Notes: generated by a model from the sequence alone, not told the origin. A stretch of 64,000 nucleotides of DNA from Blastomussa wellsi (GCA_947652115.1 OX393564.1:2402870-2466869); one strand, 5' to 3'; counted from the stretch's first letter, positions 23,043 to 34,646 are shown. Made by a program: numbers and translations.

Positions 23043-23987
23043 ATGAGTTTTTTGTCAATCAAAAAAGTTCGCTTGGATTCTAGAGAGAATAGACGGTGTA
23101 TACAATTTCAAATACCAGATTCTAATGATTCCGAAGACTCGACGGACATTTCCACCTACAAAGTTGAGAAAATAAAAGGAGATGATGGAAAAGTAAACGT
23201 AAAGAAAGAAAGAAAACATAAAGCAATAATCTCTGAAAAAATTTGGCGACCGCCGCGAAAGGGACAAAGCGGCAGACTCAAGTCACTGATGATGTCGCCT
23301 GTGGCAACCAACTCGTCGACTGAGTCAAGCGCATTTCCCAGGCTTATAGCGTCAGAAAAAGATGTCGGAAAGGTCAACAGAATTGAGAACGAAATATTGA
23401 CGATAAAACGATCGACTTCGGCACCAGGATGTACCTACGTGCAAGCGAGAGTGACTAAACACAAGTTTCGACTTCCTTGCATTCCTGATTTACAATCACC
23501 TTCAATCACTGAAAAACAGCCAATTAAAACTCTTGTGGTAAAAGGAAGAAAGCTCAGATCAGTAGAGAACGACTCGCACCAGCAGTCAAGTGATAACTTT
23601 AATAATTTAACAGAAAGCGACTTAAAGGTAATCATTGAAGATTACAGCGATGTTCAAGCGAAGAAGTTAAGCGAGGAAATAGCCGTTTCCGAAGTCGACA
23701 ATGGGAAAGAACGTTTCCATGGAGACGCTAAGCCATACAAAGATTTGTTTCCGTCGATTGAGAAAACTGAATTTTGTGTCAAGTCCACTTACGTCAACTC
23801 AAGCAAAAAGTACAACACTTATCTACAATCTAGATTCGGGAAAAGCGTTTACGACAGCGGCCGTAAGAAGATGAGTACATGTGCTTACAAAAAATACCAT
23901 GTTTATTGGGCACCGGTGTTGATCGAAAAGAAAATCATATATAATCGCTCCATGGAGGCACACGCGACCGGTGGAGGAAGAAATTAA
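23043..23987 (+). CDS. Array gene A1: uncharacterised basic, disordered protein
   Basis: A 314-residue single-exon frame. An in-frame TAG at 23028-23030 fixes ATG 23043 as the first start on this exon, and it coincides with an acceptor-like site, so a spliced leader is possible. There is no signal peptide, membrane helix or known domain. It is rich in K, R, S and E. Residues 26-60 are acidic then basic, 122-129 read KRSTSAPG (a basophilic-kinase type site), and 144-147 are LPCI, a form of the LPx[I/L] motif shared along the array. The C-terminal third is richer in Y and K (SSKKYNTYLQSRFGKSVY). No clear DPRF-type motif is present. Coding status rests on length, composition and shared motifs. 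Function unknown. Confidence 0.65.
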   Translation: MSFLSIKKVRLDSRENRRCIQFQIPDSNDSEDSTDISTYKVEKIKGDDGKVNVKKERKHKAIISEKIWRPPRKGQSGRLKSLMMSPVATNSSTESSAFPRLIASEKDVGKVNRIENEILTIKRSTSAPGCTYVQARVTKHKFRLPCIPDLQSPSITEKQPIKTLVVKGRKLRSVENDSHQQSSDNFNNLTESDLKVIIEDYSDVQAKKLSEEIAVSEVDNGKERFHGDAKPYKDLFPSIEKTEFCVKSTYVNSSKKYNTYLQSRFGKSVYDSGRKKMSTCAYKKYHVYWAPVLIEKKIIYNRSMEAHATGGGRN

Positions 23988-24831
23988 ATTCCTTGAATGA
24001 CTGTAGTTCATTTTGGAGTAAGTATCCATGCAACTGGTAACAGTGTGTGAGAGGAGAACAAGTAATGTTTTTCAGGAGTAATTCTAAGACACAGTTTTGA
24101 CATCGTTTTCAGAACTGGTCTAAGGAAATTTACTATTAACTAACGTATTAATGTGCGTGTTGCACCAATCATCCATTGATCTTACTTTTTAAAAATATCC
24201 TTATATATTTCATTCAGTGCTTCGGTCACGTTGCATGAAGCTTACAAACAACATCGCAAATTGAAGGACAAGTCCAGTAACACATTGAAAGAAACTAGCC
24301 AGCCCTGCACTCTCGGGAACCAACTTGGTAAGAGTATCTTTCTCCATAGAACTGTTATAGAAAATATTTTTTGGTGTGACTGTCACTGTTAGCAATTTGA
24401 AATAAAAACTTTACGAGGTGCCCTTGTATAGGAAGGGCATCACATCTCTGGAAATGAATAATTAACAATTATCCTGCGAAATCGCCTGATTACGCAAGAT
24501 TGAGGAACGAAGAGCATTTTGCAGCTATAAAAGTTATGCGGCACTTTACGAGACTTCTACCGAATTATCGTTACTTAACGTATACCGCAGAATATCTGTC
24601 AGCTGTAGATGACGGATATTGAAAGCATAATGACCATATATGGGCAACGCGACAATTTGTTGAATAATAATTACCATTCATTATACTAACATTTTAACCC
24701 TTATACGTTCAAAGGATGGGATGTCCTGCCTTGATTTGCAATTTAAAAAGGGATTTTCTCTTTGATGCGCTAGTACTTTCAATAGCTCTTTTTAATTCCT
24801 GTCAACTATGTTCATGATAATGATTATTGGC

Positions 24832-24845
24832 ATTACCATGGCAAC
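24832..24845. promoter_or_regulatory. RFX X-box-like site (weak)
   Basis: ATTACCATGGCAAC differs by one base from the palindromic RFX consensus GTTACCATGGCAAC. It lies downstream of both neighbouring genes, so a promoter role is not obvious. One match of this quality could occur by chance in a window this size. Confidence 0.25.
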
Positions 24846-26112
24846 AGCATTTTAAAACACAGGTTTCGCAACCTCCGACCTTTCTGTTTTAATAACTCTT
24901 GTAAATTTTCCAGTGTTCTTATTATAAACAGTTAGTGTACTTTTAACATTACACTAAGCATTCGGGCTTGCTTTTGTATAATCCCCATCATGACTTTTTG
25001 AGAAAATAGTGAAACTTCCAAGATGGCGCTTTTAATGACGTTATATGACGTCATCAAGTGACAAAAATCGTTATCATCATAGAACAGAAACCTCGAGCTC
25101 TCATCCGTACCACACACTGAAAAACCTCGAGTTAACATTATTCGAATTATTTTTAATTGTAAAACATCAGCGTTTTGCGAGATAACCAAACAACGGATTA
25201 GCATATCTTCAACTCTACAACGCGAATCTCATACAAAATCTAATAACATTTTGTTACTGAGTCCCGTTACACGAAAATCAAGAGTTCAAATCAACTTCGT
25301 ATCTACAGTAGTAGTTCTGATTAGTGATTCATTCAGTAAATGGTGTTAACTATCCTTGAACTAATCAGAGCCTGTTCGATAAATTCCCTTACTGAATGTC
25401 TAAAATTAAAATTAATCAGTTCCACAATATATCATTTAATTAGCAGCCCACTGCATGGATGATAAATATCTTTGGAGCTTGGAGCTAGAGATCAGTTATT
25501 CTGCATGTTTTTAATTAAATAAAAAGATATTTAAACCGAATGCTATGAAAGATTCATGGACAACTAAAAAATGAAAATTATCACTGGAGAAAATTTAGTT
25601 TAAGAGAGGTGAACATGAATTATTAAGGCCAAAACACGCTCTGCGGTAAGCCGCTGTGGCACGTCGTCTGCCAAGGTGAAATTTGTCAATCTTTTCGCTA
25701 TGACGGAATTGTGTCGCTGCAATCAAGCACAAATTGAAACCCGGACTTGTATTGGACGCACGCGCAGTACACAAGAAGGTTCTTGTGTAGCAAAGACTAG
25801 GCTAATCGCGCCCCGTTTCCAATAAGCGATAGCCAGCTCGACTGTACTGTGCCAAGACTATCAAAATTGTTAAGCACAACTATTGTTACGTTTGTATCCG
25901 TTTATGGAAAGTGTCACCATCCTTTGCTATAAATTAACGTCTTAATATATCAATTTTGTTCCAAGTGGCCCGGTTCAAGTACTCACGTGAAAATGTACTT
26001 TCTCGCATTCTTAAACTATTTAGACAAATTACGTCTCATTTAGTCTATTTATCAGCAATTGCATTAAGACGGAGTCCGCCAGGACTTCGAGCATTTATTG
26101 GACAAAATTATG

Positions 26113-26547
26113 TACCAAAATTATTTACACCATATTCCAAGCTTTTGTGTTACTGCTTCAAATATCTTATCAACAGAAGTCTTTTCTAACAACACCAAAC
26201 ATCGAAAACAAATTTCGAAGTTCCACTGAATTCCACTGAATCGCTTAAAAGATGTGAGATTTTGCCTGCTTGCAAAGACTTTGAAATTCATTTTCTCAGG
26301 CTCTGACAAGAAATGGTTGTACCAAAATAATTTACACCTTATTGCAAACTTTTTGTGTTACTGCTTCAAATATCTTGTCAAAAGAAATCTTTTCTAACAA
26401 CACCAAACATCGAAAACAAATTTCGAAGTTCCCCTAATTCCACTGAATCGCTTAAAGACGATTTTACAAAATGGCTACACGTAAGATTTTGCCTATAGCT
26501 TGTGATCTTTAAAATTCATTTTCTCGGGCTCTGATAAGAAATTGTTG
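26113..26547. repeat. Tandem duplication of a ~210-base unit
   Basis: Unit 1 (26113-26319) and unit 2 (26320-26547) share long blocks, such as TTTTCTAACAACACCAAACA and AAACAAATTTCGAAGTTCC. Unit 2 carries an insertion of about 20 bases. It is non-coding. Confidence 0.85.
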
Positions 26548-27266
26548 TCGGTGTTATCACGGATAATTACTTAAATCTTTACCTTTTATTAAGGGTAGAA
26601 AATAACGCAATATAATTTAAATTATTCTGGTACTCGATTTCTGTCCAACTTAAATAAATATTACTCGGTTTCCTGATGGATTCCATCAGTTAATATCTGA
26701 TTCCAAGCTTAGTTTATTTGTCATTCTTTGTTTTCGCTGATTTTTTTGCTTTAATACTTTTTTTTCCAGTTAAATTCTGGGCCTCGAATGAACGCCGGGT
26801 CTCTAAGGTGTAGTCGTAAATCTGTCGTAAACAAGTCCCTGAAGTATTTATAAGACGTATAATAAGCTGTAGGTACCGGTATAACGGAACGATCTTTTTC
26901 TTTCAAAATAATGAAGAAACACCATTGTTTCATGACCAAAGAGCTCAATAAACTATGAAAGTCAAATAAATGCCGGGTACACCCGACCAAGTTTGAAATA
27001 AACGCTAGCTGGCTGCGTTTAATTGAGAAATTATGGTACCTAACATTTTTAAACCCAAGGCTGCGAAGATAACTGACATAACTGGTACCTAACGATAGTC
27101 AGTTTTGCGATTGAAATCCACAAGCAGGCGATGCTCTCGCGCCCAGCTTGGTCCCAATAATAGCAATGCAAGAGAATGCATGGCTGTTTGACATGTAGAA
27201 GTTCAGTTTAATTACAAGAAAAGGATTTTGTAAAGTCCTCCCCATTTGTAGAACACCTGATATCTT

Positions 27267-28100
27267 TCATACGTTAGAACATTCATCCCTCGAAGGATAA
27301 ACAACACCAGAACTTGTCGCTCTCAAGCGAAATCGTCTTTCCGCGAGACTAATGGTTGACTTGCATTTATCTCTCGAATAAAGCTCTTGTCTTCCAACCA
27401 TCAATGACGCTGGATCACGAATGTTCCACGCGTCCTGTTTGGCGGGAATTGAGCGCGAAGATGTTGACGCTCGGCGCATAGTTTCCTGCCACAAATCCTG
27501 TCTGTAAATTGGAGGGAGTTGTGAGCGGGTGCTTGCCTCGGGGAGGCTGTCATCGTCTTCGTCTCCAATACGAAGAGGTAATACTTGTAAGATCTCGTCG
27601 AATTTTGAATCATTGCATTCCGCGGGGGATTCTTTTTCAATTTCTTCACCAAATTCCGAACTTGGTGATCGTCTTCCATTGTGCGGTTCACCTGCGAACA
27701 GCGAGAAACCCGAATTACGCGGGATCCACGATAAAGATGACGAGTCTCGGCGATAGTCTCGAGGAAATTCTAACCCTTTTTCATCTGGTTTGAAAGGAAT
27801 GAGCCTTGACACCGGTACTGAAAGGGAAACCCTAGGTTTTCTTAACTGTGCTTGTTTTTTCAGCGTTTCGTCAAGGACTTGTTTCGGCTTCTTTCTCGCC
27901 TTCTGTGTGTTAGTGTGTTTGTCCTCCCCGAGTTCTTCGCTGGTTTCATCGATATACTCGCAATCTTTGGCCGGCAAATCGTCCAAGTTGATATTTCTTT
28001 TCTTTACCTCCTTTATTGCATCGGCATAAAGTTTCTGCATTCGCTTGTCGCTGCGAGATGCCTTTCGATGTCCCTTTGTCATCTTCTTCTTTTTGCCCAT
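27267..28100 (-). CDS. Array gene A2: uncharacterised K-rich protein with LPPI and DSKF motifs
   Basis: 277 residues from the first ATG (28100). The frame stays open upstream but without another ATG. The N-terminus MGKKKKMTKGHRK is strongly basic and could serve as a nuclear signal. Residues 164-176 (DSKFDEILQVLPL) align with the DPRFxxLLxxLxP motif of A3 and A4, 194-198 are QLPPI, and 208-213 are MRRAST, a strong PKA-type site. The rest is disordered, with an acidic patch at 180-184. There is no signal peptide or membrane helix. A perfect splice-donor sequence, GTAAGT, sits directly before the ATG on the coding strand, which could be chance or mark an alternative first exon. It is divergent from A3. 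Function unknown. Confidence 0.65.
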   Translation of the reverse strand: MGKKKKMTKGHRKASRSDKRMQKLYADAIKEVKKRNINLDDLPAKDCEYIDETSEELGEDKHTNTQKARKKPKQVLDETLKKQAQLRKPRVSLSVPVSRLIPFKPDEKGLEFPRDYRRDSSSLSWIPRNSGFSLFAGEPHNGRRSPSSEFGEEIEKESPAECNDSKFDEILQVLPLRIGDEDDDSLPEASTRSQLPPIYRQDLWQETMRRASTSSRSIPAKQDAWNIRDPASLMVGRQELYSRDKCKSTISLAERRFRLRATSSGVVYPSRDECSNV

Positions 28101-30911
28101 ACTTACAACAAAATCCTTAAATAATTGGAAGCTTATACACCATGTAAAATAGTTGTGCGATTCGTTGGTATCAATTTCCAAAGGCCTATCAACTGAGGCC
28201 AATATAAAATTACTTATCTTTGATATGATATAAACAGATACACTTATCTTCCATTTGTACTATTAAACCTACCACGCGCAAACGTTTTCTCTTCGGACTA
28301 TGCGCCAAAATGACTAAAGAAAGCTGGGTTTTGTTTAAATTAGAATTGCTTCCCCGTCGTAATTCTTTTGTAAACAACACTAAAGAAATCTATTTTGGAG
28401 CGGCAGATGTTGATCGTTTACAAATACGATTGAATGACGACAGACGCGAGTTGTAGGGTTTAAATGTAAAGTTTGCATGCAAGACATCATTATTTTATTA
28501 TACACTGTTGTTTTCACCGCAAGCTTTTATGAAAACGTAAGACAGATAAACATCCAGTAGGTTCTGTTTTGGCAGATTATCGTGTTTTGATATCCGGAAA
28601 ATACGGCGTTTAGGCTTCGTTATCAAAACGAAACAATTGTTAGAATGCGAAAACAGTAGTGGGTGGTTGGTATGATTGAGAAATAAATTACGAAAAACTG
28701 TACTCTGTTTTGAAAGCATTGTTTTATGGTAAAGCATGAGAAACTCCATTCAAAATTAAACGAGGGACTGAAGCGACATTTCGTTCTATTTATGTGAAAT
28801 CTAAGTAAACAACCTGTGGCCTTCTGATGTATCAGGGGCACCCAACGAGTCAGTTACTCACTTTATCTGTTCCCAGCGCAAATGATGCTGGCTGGCAAAA
28901 TGGTTCAGTGGGAGTTGTCACTGAAAAAATACTACTTTTGCGCTGGCTGTGTGCATGCGTACAGGTTTTGGCCAAGCCGTGGGGATATGTTGTGTGACCA
29001 CTGCACTCCTAATACACTTTGACGATCTTTGACCAAATTAACCCGTGTTTGGGTTTCGGGGTATCGCTGGGCATGGGGAATTGAAATTTAAACGTGCAGT
29101 TTGGGACTGGCACTAGTATCGGACGCGGAAAATTGATCTGGCGCTCCTCCACTAATTAATAATTAGATTATTCGCTCTTGATTTCTATGAGGTGATAGTT
29201 GATGAGGCCGATGACTGAATCAACTATCACCTCATAGAAATCGAGAGCAAATAATCTAATTGTTTTAGTAAAAATCATAATAAACGAATCATGTGTCGGT
29301 GAAAAAGTTGTAAATCTTCCTTCGAAACTTCGCTAAAGCGCGAAGACGTCGCCATTTTGAAGAAGACCTTCAACCACTGCACTCTAATGGCTAATAGTGT
29401 GCAGTAGCTCAACCAATCAGATTGCGGCATTTGCATTAGTATACTAGTAGATTTTACTAAAAAATAATATTCAAATAATATTCCAAATACCGTCATACTT
29501 CAGCAATCTCCTAGCAACTACAAGAAGGTCCCCCTTACGTTTTAATAAATCCCTGCCCTCGGAGTCTGTGGAGCTCATTTCAATACAGCACACTTCAGTC
29601 AGTTTATGACGAATACGGAGACAACTTTGTTGAGGCAACTGCATGAAGGCCGTTTATTTTAGATCCTTTATATACCAAAATGCTTTGCGCGCCTCTTCCA
29701 ACCTCTAATTTGTTGATTCGAAGATCATTTTGCTCTTCAATCCTTTATAAAAATCCTAGGCATTCATCTGAGTTGAAATAAACCCAACCTTGAGGGCAGG
29801 TGGTTTTCTGGCGCCGGACGCTCGCCTCTCGCCGCTGTCACTCGCCTGCCGAATCATTCCCAGGGGCTTCAATGGCAGAGCCTATAGTTTGACGATAGAC
29901 ATTTCTCAGCATTCATGAGGAGAACATTGGTGGCACTTGTTCGCCAAACCGGGGCCTGTTACCATTGCTTTGAGCCCCCACCAAGAATGTTAAGCTTATT
30001 CTTATGATCTCAATTAGCAAGTATCCGTCTAGGAACATTCAGTGCTGTATTACACGAGGCCTCATTTGGTGCCAAAAGTTAAAATTCTGTTTATTCCATG
30101 TACGAAAGCTCCAGTGCTTACCACCTGCAATCCACGCAATTATAATTTTTCACAGATAATTTTGGTAATTTAAAAGCATCAGCCGGTGCATTTAGAGAGT
30201 GCAGCCAACACAGCGGCAGAGTGGCAACCCAAATCGAGCGGAACTTGGGAGAATATAAATAATTGAAAACGTTGTGACGGGGATCATGTTAATGTTGAAA
30301 GGAAACTCAGTAAATGGCGTAGTATTTTAGTACTGAAAATCCCCAAATCAAGCTTTCTTTAAATTATCAGGTTGAATAAAATTGACAACTTTCTTTCAAA
30401 GCCTTAATAATACTGTGTTATTTTTTGGGGTAGACCCTCATATTTATCAATTGTAAAACAAAATTTATTGGCACAAGCGTGCTATTAAATATTGTCTATG
30501 AATTATTGTAATTAACTGTTAGACGTGCAAATACAGTTCTGAAATTAGTGTGGCTACCAAGAAAATATTATTCAAGTTATATTTGCTTTCGCTGCGCCAG
30601 ATAAGTGAACTTGGAATAAAGTTTGTTTTCCGCCAATCACGACAGTTTGTTCGTTAGTTTTATTGATACTGTGCTAATCAGTATCTGTTAAAGTAATTGC
30701 TGTTAACGAACACAACAGAAGACCTTACCGTCAAAAACCCAAGCTCTTAGGAAAAATTTATTGGTCGCCTAACAATCTAAATTCATATTGACATACCCGG
30801 CCTTTCCTAAATCATTGTCTTTAAAACGAGGCTTTTGTTTGTGAGTAGATTTTGTACAATAGCGTTTAGGCGAAGTGATATTAATCGGAGAGGGAAGTAT
30901 ATTATGAAATA
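28101..30911. other. Intergenic between divergent A2 and A3
   Basis: It should hold both promoters. I see a near-perfect hairpin (29161-29261), a possible small inverted-repeat element next to it (about 29265-29462, with TTTAGTAAAAATC and GATTTTACTAAA ends), and no coding frame. No clear TATA box precedes either gene. Confidence 0.45.
29161..29261. repeat. Near-perfect 43-base-arm hairpin
   Basis: The arms 29161-29203 and 29219-29261 match at 41 of 43 positions around a 15-base loop. The core is TTTCTATGAGGTGATAGTTG. It is either a very small MITE or a transcribed hairpin; the sequence alone does not decide. Confidence 0.85.
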
Positions 30912-31796
30912 ATGGCGGTGGAATCGAGAAGCGAAATAATTGCAATGACTGGAGAGGTCATTTTCCCTTTAATTCCGCACGTTACACCAATTTGGCCGCC
31001 AGAGAAAAGAATCGAAAATGTAAAAGCAAGACGAGCCAATTTTCGGCGGTTCGTGCGAAATAAAATGATCCTTTTTAAATTTCTTCAAAGTATAAATCCA
31101 ACCCTCAAGGATTTGGTATCGGAAGTGGCGGAGAACGTGGACGATGAACACAATATCATCGTTCTTGCCAGAAACTTCCACGAAGAGCAAAAGAAAAAAC
31201 ATCAGCGTATTTACGAGATTCAAATGGAGGCATTCGTCAGACAAGAAAGAAGGAACAGTGCTTGGAGTAAGGTACAAGAAAATGAATGCTGCCGTGAAGG
31301 GCAAAAACTACCGCGAAGGTGTTTGGTTACCAACAAGGTGAATACAAGCAGTTTAGCAAACCAAACGCTTATGAAACACTTGCAATTGACTACTGAGAAA
31401 CGCCGAGTTACTTCAAAAATTGAGTATAGTTCATCAATGAATGGTCAGTACAGAATACTTAGCCAGGCACAAACGCAGTGGCAAAAAAGCCACGAGGAAT
31501 GTTTTCCACAGAAAGATGATGCGATTTATTTGCCACAAATATGCAGACACGACAAAGCAGCTAAACGGCCAGTTAATGATCCTCGCTTCGAACGATTGTT
31601 GACATCTCTTGTACCAACTGCCAAAAGAAGTGAAACAGAATTTAGAAACAGAGATACGAATCGTAACAAGAGTTCTAAAGGAAGGGAAAGAACTTTGCAA
31701 AGTAGATTGAGTGGGAAGAGTTTGCATGAGAAATGGCTGGAAACCATGGAGCCAAAGTTCAACGAGAAAAATGTTTCGACTGGCTTTTACAATTAA
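30912..31796 (+). CDS. Array gene A3: uncharacterised protein with HVTPIWP, LPQI and DPRF motifs
   Basis: A 294-residue single-exon frame with a good start context (aaataATGG). Residues 23-29 (HVTPIWP) match A4 residues 12-18 (HVSPIWP), and both are followed by a basic helix with hydrophobic spacing (A3 about 33-70), so A3 and A4 are tandem paralogues. Residues 85-125 are a charged helical stretch (EEQKKKHQRI, RQERRNSAW). LPQI is at 207-210 and DPRFERLLTSLVP at 223-235. The tail is basic and serine-rich. There is no signal peptide or membrane helix, so it should be intracellular. Function unknown; short conserved motifs in a disordered chain suggest a binding or scaffold protein. Confidence 0.7.
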   Translation: MAVESRSEIIAMTGEVIFPLIPHVTPIWPPEKRIENVKARRANFRRFVRNKMILFKFLQSINPTLKDLVSEVAENVDDEHNIIVLARNFHEEQKKKHQRIYEIQMEAFVRQERRNSAWSKVQENECCREGQKLPRRCLVTNKVNTSSLANQTLMKHLQLTTEKRRVTSKIEYSSSMNGQYRILSQAQTQWQKSHEECFPQKDDAIYLPQICRHDKAAKRPVNDPRFERLLTSLVPTAKRSETEFRNRDTNRNKSSKGRERTLQSRLSGKSLHEKWLETMEPKFNEKNVSTGFYN

Positions 31797-33278
31797 CTTT
31801 CTGGATATGTAAACGCAAAACAGGAAGATTGTTGCCAGGCTAAGCCATGGTTACTAAAACACACATCAAAAGTGTCAAGATAAACCTCATAATAAGTTAT
31901 TGCTGATCATGACTAGAGGGACCTAGGCTAGATTTCCTCCGTTCTCTCGAGTCCGGTCTTCGTTCCCTCCGCTTCCCCGGCGAACAGCAGAGGGACCGGG
32001 ACGGGGAAAAAAAAATTCTTCCAGGATTGGGAATCTGAAGATTTTGCCGGGAATTTTTAATAGGAGATACTGAAAATTTTCGAGGAGACATGTAAACTTT
32101 CGGCAAGTTTGAGACTTTTTCGAGAATTTCCCCCAAAGATCCGGGACAGTTCGGGACGCATTGTCTTTACACAAAGTACTGACAAAACAGCGTCTGTTAG
32201 GTTTGTCACTCGCGTAGAGGGAGGAAACAACTTTCAATTGATAATGTTCAACGCTTCTCTCGTTTAACGGCAACGACCACCTGAATAGTTACAGGAGCCA
32301 TTTCAGCTGCCATTTTCTAGGAAAAAAGGTGACTTTGTCGTAATGTTCTGATTTTATAAGCATTTTTAAATGTGCAACATATGATATAATAAAACGAAAT
32401 CAATTCCAAAATTAACCCATAGAATACCAGCGGCTAAATTTGGGCTTTCATCCCATCCCCTCTTACCAAACTCCCCCCACCCCCTCCCATCCCCACATAT
32501 GACCCCTGAGAGAGCCCTCGTAGCCAATTGAAGTCAACTTACTCACCGTTCCCTTGGTATATTTACATGGGATTATCCTACAAATATTCTTTTGCTTTGT
32601 GCAGAGGCAAAGATATCATGATCATTGAATGCAAACTTACCCCCTGTCCTGTTTAGTCTGCCTACAAAGTTAACTAAGTTTAAATGGTGTGAATTATATT
32701 TACAAATTTAAGGTCTTGAAACTAGACAGTTCATATATAAATGGACATTGAACCTAACTAGGAGTAAGTAATAAATGACTGACAATGGAATCGCTAATTC
32801 ATAAATCTCCATAGGAAACGAAAATTGGTTCGAGCAATCACGGCCGGGTGTACGTAATTGCAGTGAAACAAATCAGAGGCAACGACTTTTGGTTCTAGTA
32901 ATCAGGAAATTCGACAAATTGAAGACTCGAGTGACTGTGATTACGTAATGGTCGTCATATATAAATGCTGCCAGATTGATCAAAACAGCAATTATCTCAT
33001 TCCGTGCTCGCTTTTAAAGCGAAACCAATATTTATTAAATTATGAACTTAAAAACGTGTTATGTTTACATGAAAGCATAATAACGTATTAATGGCGGATT
33101 ACCAAAACATAGTAGATAGAGATTAACCTAATTTGTTACGTCATTCGAATACACGTATACACCAGGTAAATAAAAGTTCTTCATGCACGCGTGAAAAGCA
33201 ATATTTTGAGTATCGGCAAGGTTTTCTCATCAGATTACACACCGTAATTACCTCACCGCGAGTGAAAATGCTGTAAAT
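31797..33278. other. Intergenic, A4 promoter region
   Basis: No gene is supported. On the minus strand, 31923-32273 has an open frame without an ATG start and of low complexity, judged not coding. A bZIP-type ATTACGTAAT and a TATATAAA lie near 32940-32964, ahead of A4. Confidence 0.5.
32957..32964 (+). promoter_or_regulatory. TATA box, probably for A4
   Basis: TATATAAA lies about 315 bases before the A4 ATG, with ATTACGTAAT (a bZIP-type palindrome) ending about 10 bases upstream of it. If used, it gives a leader of roughly 290 bases, or a spliced one. Confidence 0.35.
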
Positions 33279-33977
33279 ATGGCAGAGTACTCAAACTTTA
33301 AACCCGTTGTACATGTTTCGCCTATTTGGCCGAAACGAAAACAGCGCAAATCGTTTAAAAATGCTGCGAAAAAAATTCTCAAACTACTTTGGTTCCTGCG
33401 AAATGCACAGAATATGTCAAAACCTGAACTCAGTAAGCAGCGCGAGGACCTTGAAAACGAAAATCAAAGGAAAAAAGATCGGCTTGAAAAAGTCAAGGGA
33501 CGTGCGAATCTGAAGAAGGACAGAACTGACGAAAGGAAGCAAAATGGCTGGAAGGCGTACAAAGAAAAGTGGCGATATTTAAACTACTTGGAGAAACTGA
33601 TCAGTCCCGCTGGTCCAAGCTTATCGAACAAGATGAAAAGCAAAGCGACGAGAAATGCATCAAGTACTGGACAGTTTGAACAATTTAACATGAAAGGAAG
33701 CAAGCTTCAGAGTATTATTTGGATGAAAAGCTTGAAAAGTAACGAAAAGGTGAATGAAATTACTCTGAAGGAATCTTTGTCGAACAGAGTAGCTAACGAT
33801 ATAAGCAGTAGAGGAAGGGACTCGATTCGAGCGAAAGGAATATCAAAACCATTAAAAGAAATGTCCAGTACTGTATCAAAGGCTATCGAAGTAAAAAGTC
33901 AAGCTTCAAATTTGGATGCAAAACTTGACCCAAGATTTCAAAAACTGTTGCATTCACTGACACCTATTGATTGCTAA
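33279..33977 (+). CDS. Array gene A4: uncharacterised very basic protein, paralogue of A3
   Basis: A 232-residue single-exon frame with start context aaatATGG. Residues 12-18 (HVSPIWP) and the following basic helix (KKILKLLWFLRN, 31-42) match the N-terminus of A3. Residues 47-105 are highly charged and likely helical or coiled-coil. DPRFQKLLHSLTP at 217-229 lies only three residues from the C-terminus, so this motif can act as a C-terminal tag. No LPx[I/L] motif is clear. There is no signal peptide or membrane helix. It lies 1.5 kb downstream of A3 in the same orientation, consistent with tandem duplication. Function unknown. Confidence 0.7.
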   Translation: MAEYSNFKPVVHVSPIWPKRKQRKSFKNAAKKILKLLWFLRNAQNMSKPELSKQREDLENENQRKKDRLEKVKGRANLKKDRTDERKQNGWKAYKEKWRYLNYLEKLISPAGPSLSNKMKSKATRNASSTGQFEQFNMKGSKLQSIIWMKSLKSNEKVNEITLKESLSNRVANDISSRGRDSIRAKGISKPLKEMSSTVSKAIEVKSQASNLDAKLDPRFQKLLHSLTPIDC

Positions 33978-34045
33978 ACGTGCATTTGTAAGTACAGTCT
34001 TTCACGGAGTCTGAAATATCATAACGCTGACGTCGTTAACTCAGG

Positions 34046-34646
34046 CCTCGGTAGTGTAGTATGAAGTTGGAGTGGCTGAAAGAATTGATTTCTTGATGGC
34101 AGTGCTATGCTATCACAGGCACGCGCATACTTGCTCCGAGTCGCTCGTTTGGATCACAAAATGGTGGCGGGAGACCGTTAGAGTAGCGCTTAAATACAGG
34201 AATGGCTCCGGGCTCGGAATGCACTGGGAACGAGTTTGGTTAGCTAAATTAGACTACAAAATCACCCTGGTTAGCCTATTAAAACACTGCGGTTAGCCTA
34301 CTAAGCAATCCGGTTAGCCTACTGAGCATTGCGGTTAGCCTATTAAGCATTAAGAAATCCGGTTAGCCTACTAAGCACTCCGGTTAGCCTACTAAGCACT
34401 GCGGTTATGCGGTTGCTCTCAAGAATGGTAAGGGTAATACGATAAATTCTTAAAATTTTCGGTGTTGGGCAGCCAGTCCTCGGTAGTGTAGTGGTTAGTG
34501 GGAATAGCTCGTGATCCAAGTGACCCGGGATCGATTCCACCTCTGTGCTTTTATAATTGGCTTTGTTTTTTCTGTTTATTAGACGAAAAAATCAAAGTCT
34601 AAAAAAATGAAAGTGTCCCGGAGCCATTCCTGCATTTAACGCCATG
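34046..34646. mobile_element. Composite SINE / minisatellite element with inverted arms
   Basis: Inverted arms (about 34186-34212 and 34617-34643, core CAGGAATGGCTCCGGG) enclose a minisatellite and a tRNA-like head. Two CCTCGGTAGTGTAGT A-box-like sequences occur, at 34046 and 34478. The second is followed by GGATCGATTCC at 34528, a B-box-like sequence. This looks like a tRNA-derived SINE rearranged around a tandem repeat. Confidence 0.6.
34268..34407 (+). repeat. 21-base minisatellite, about seven units
   Basis: The unit is GGTTAGCCTACTAAGCACTCC with one to three changes per copy and one 6-8 base insertion near 34350. Confidence 0.9.

Larger units (their letters stand above)
23988..27266. 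other. Intergenic between convergent A1 and A2
   Basis: No gene is supported. It holds a tandem duplication (26113-26547) and an RFX X-box-like site (24832-24845). A2 reads toward this region from the right and A1 from the left, so it should contain both 3' ends; AATAAA occurs near 24400 on the plus strand. Confidence 0.5.

Noticed and set aside
34477..34548. tRNA gene
   Set aside because: A and B boxes are recognisable, but the acceptor and T stems do not pair properly. It is better read as a SINE head.
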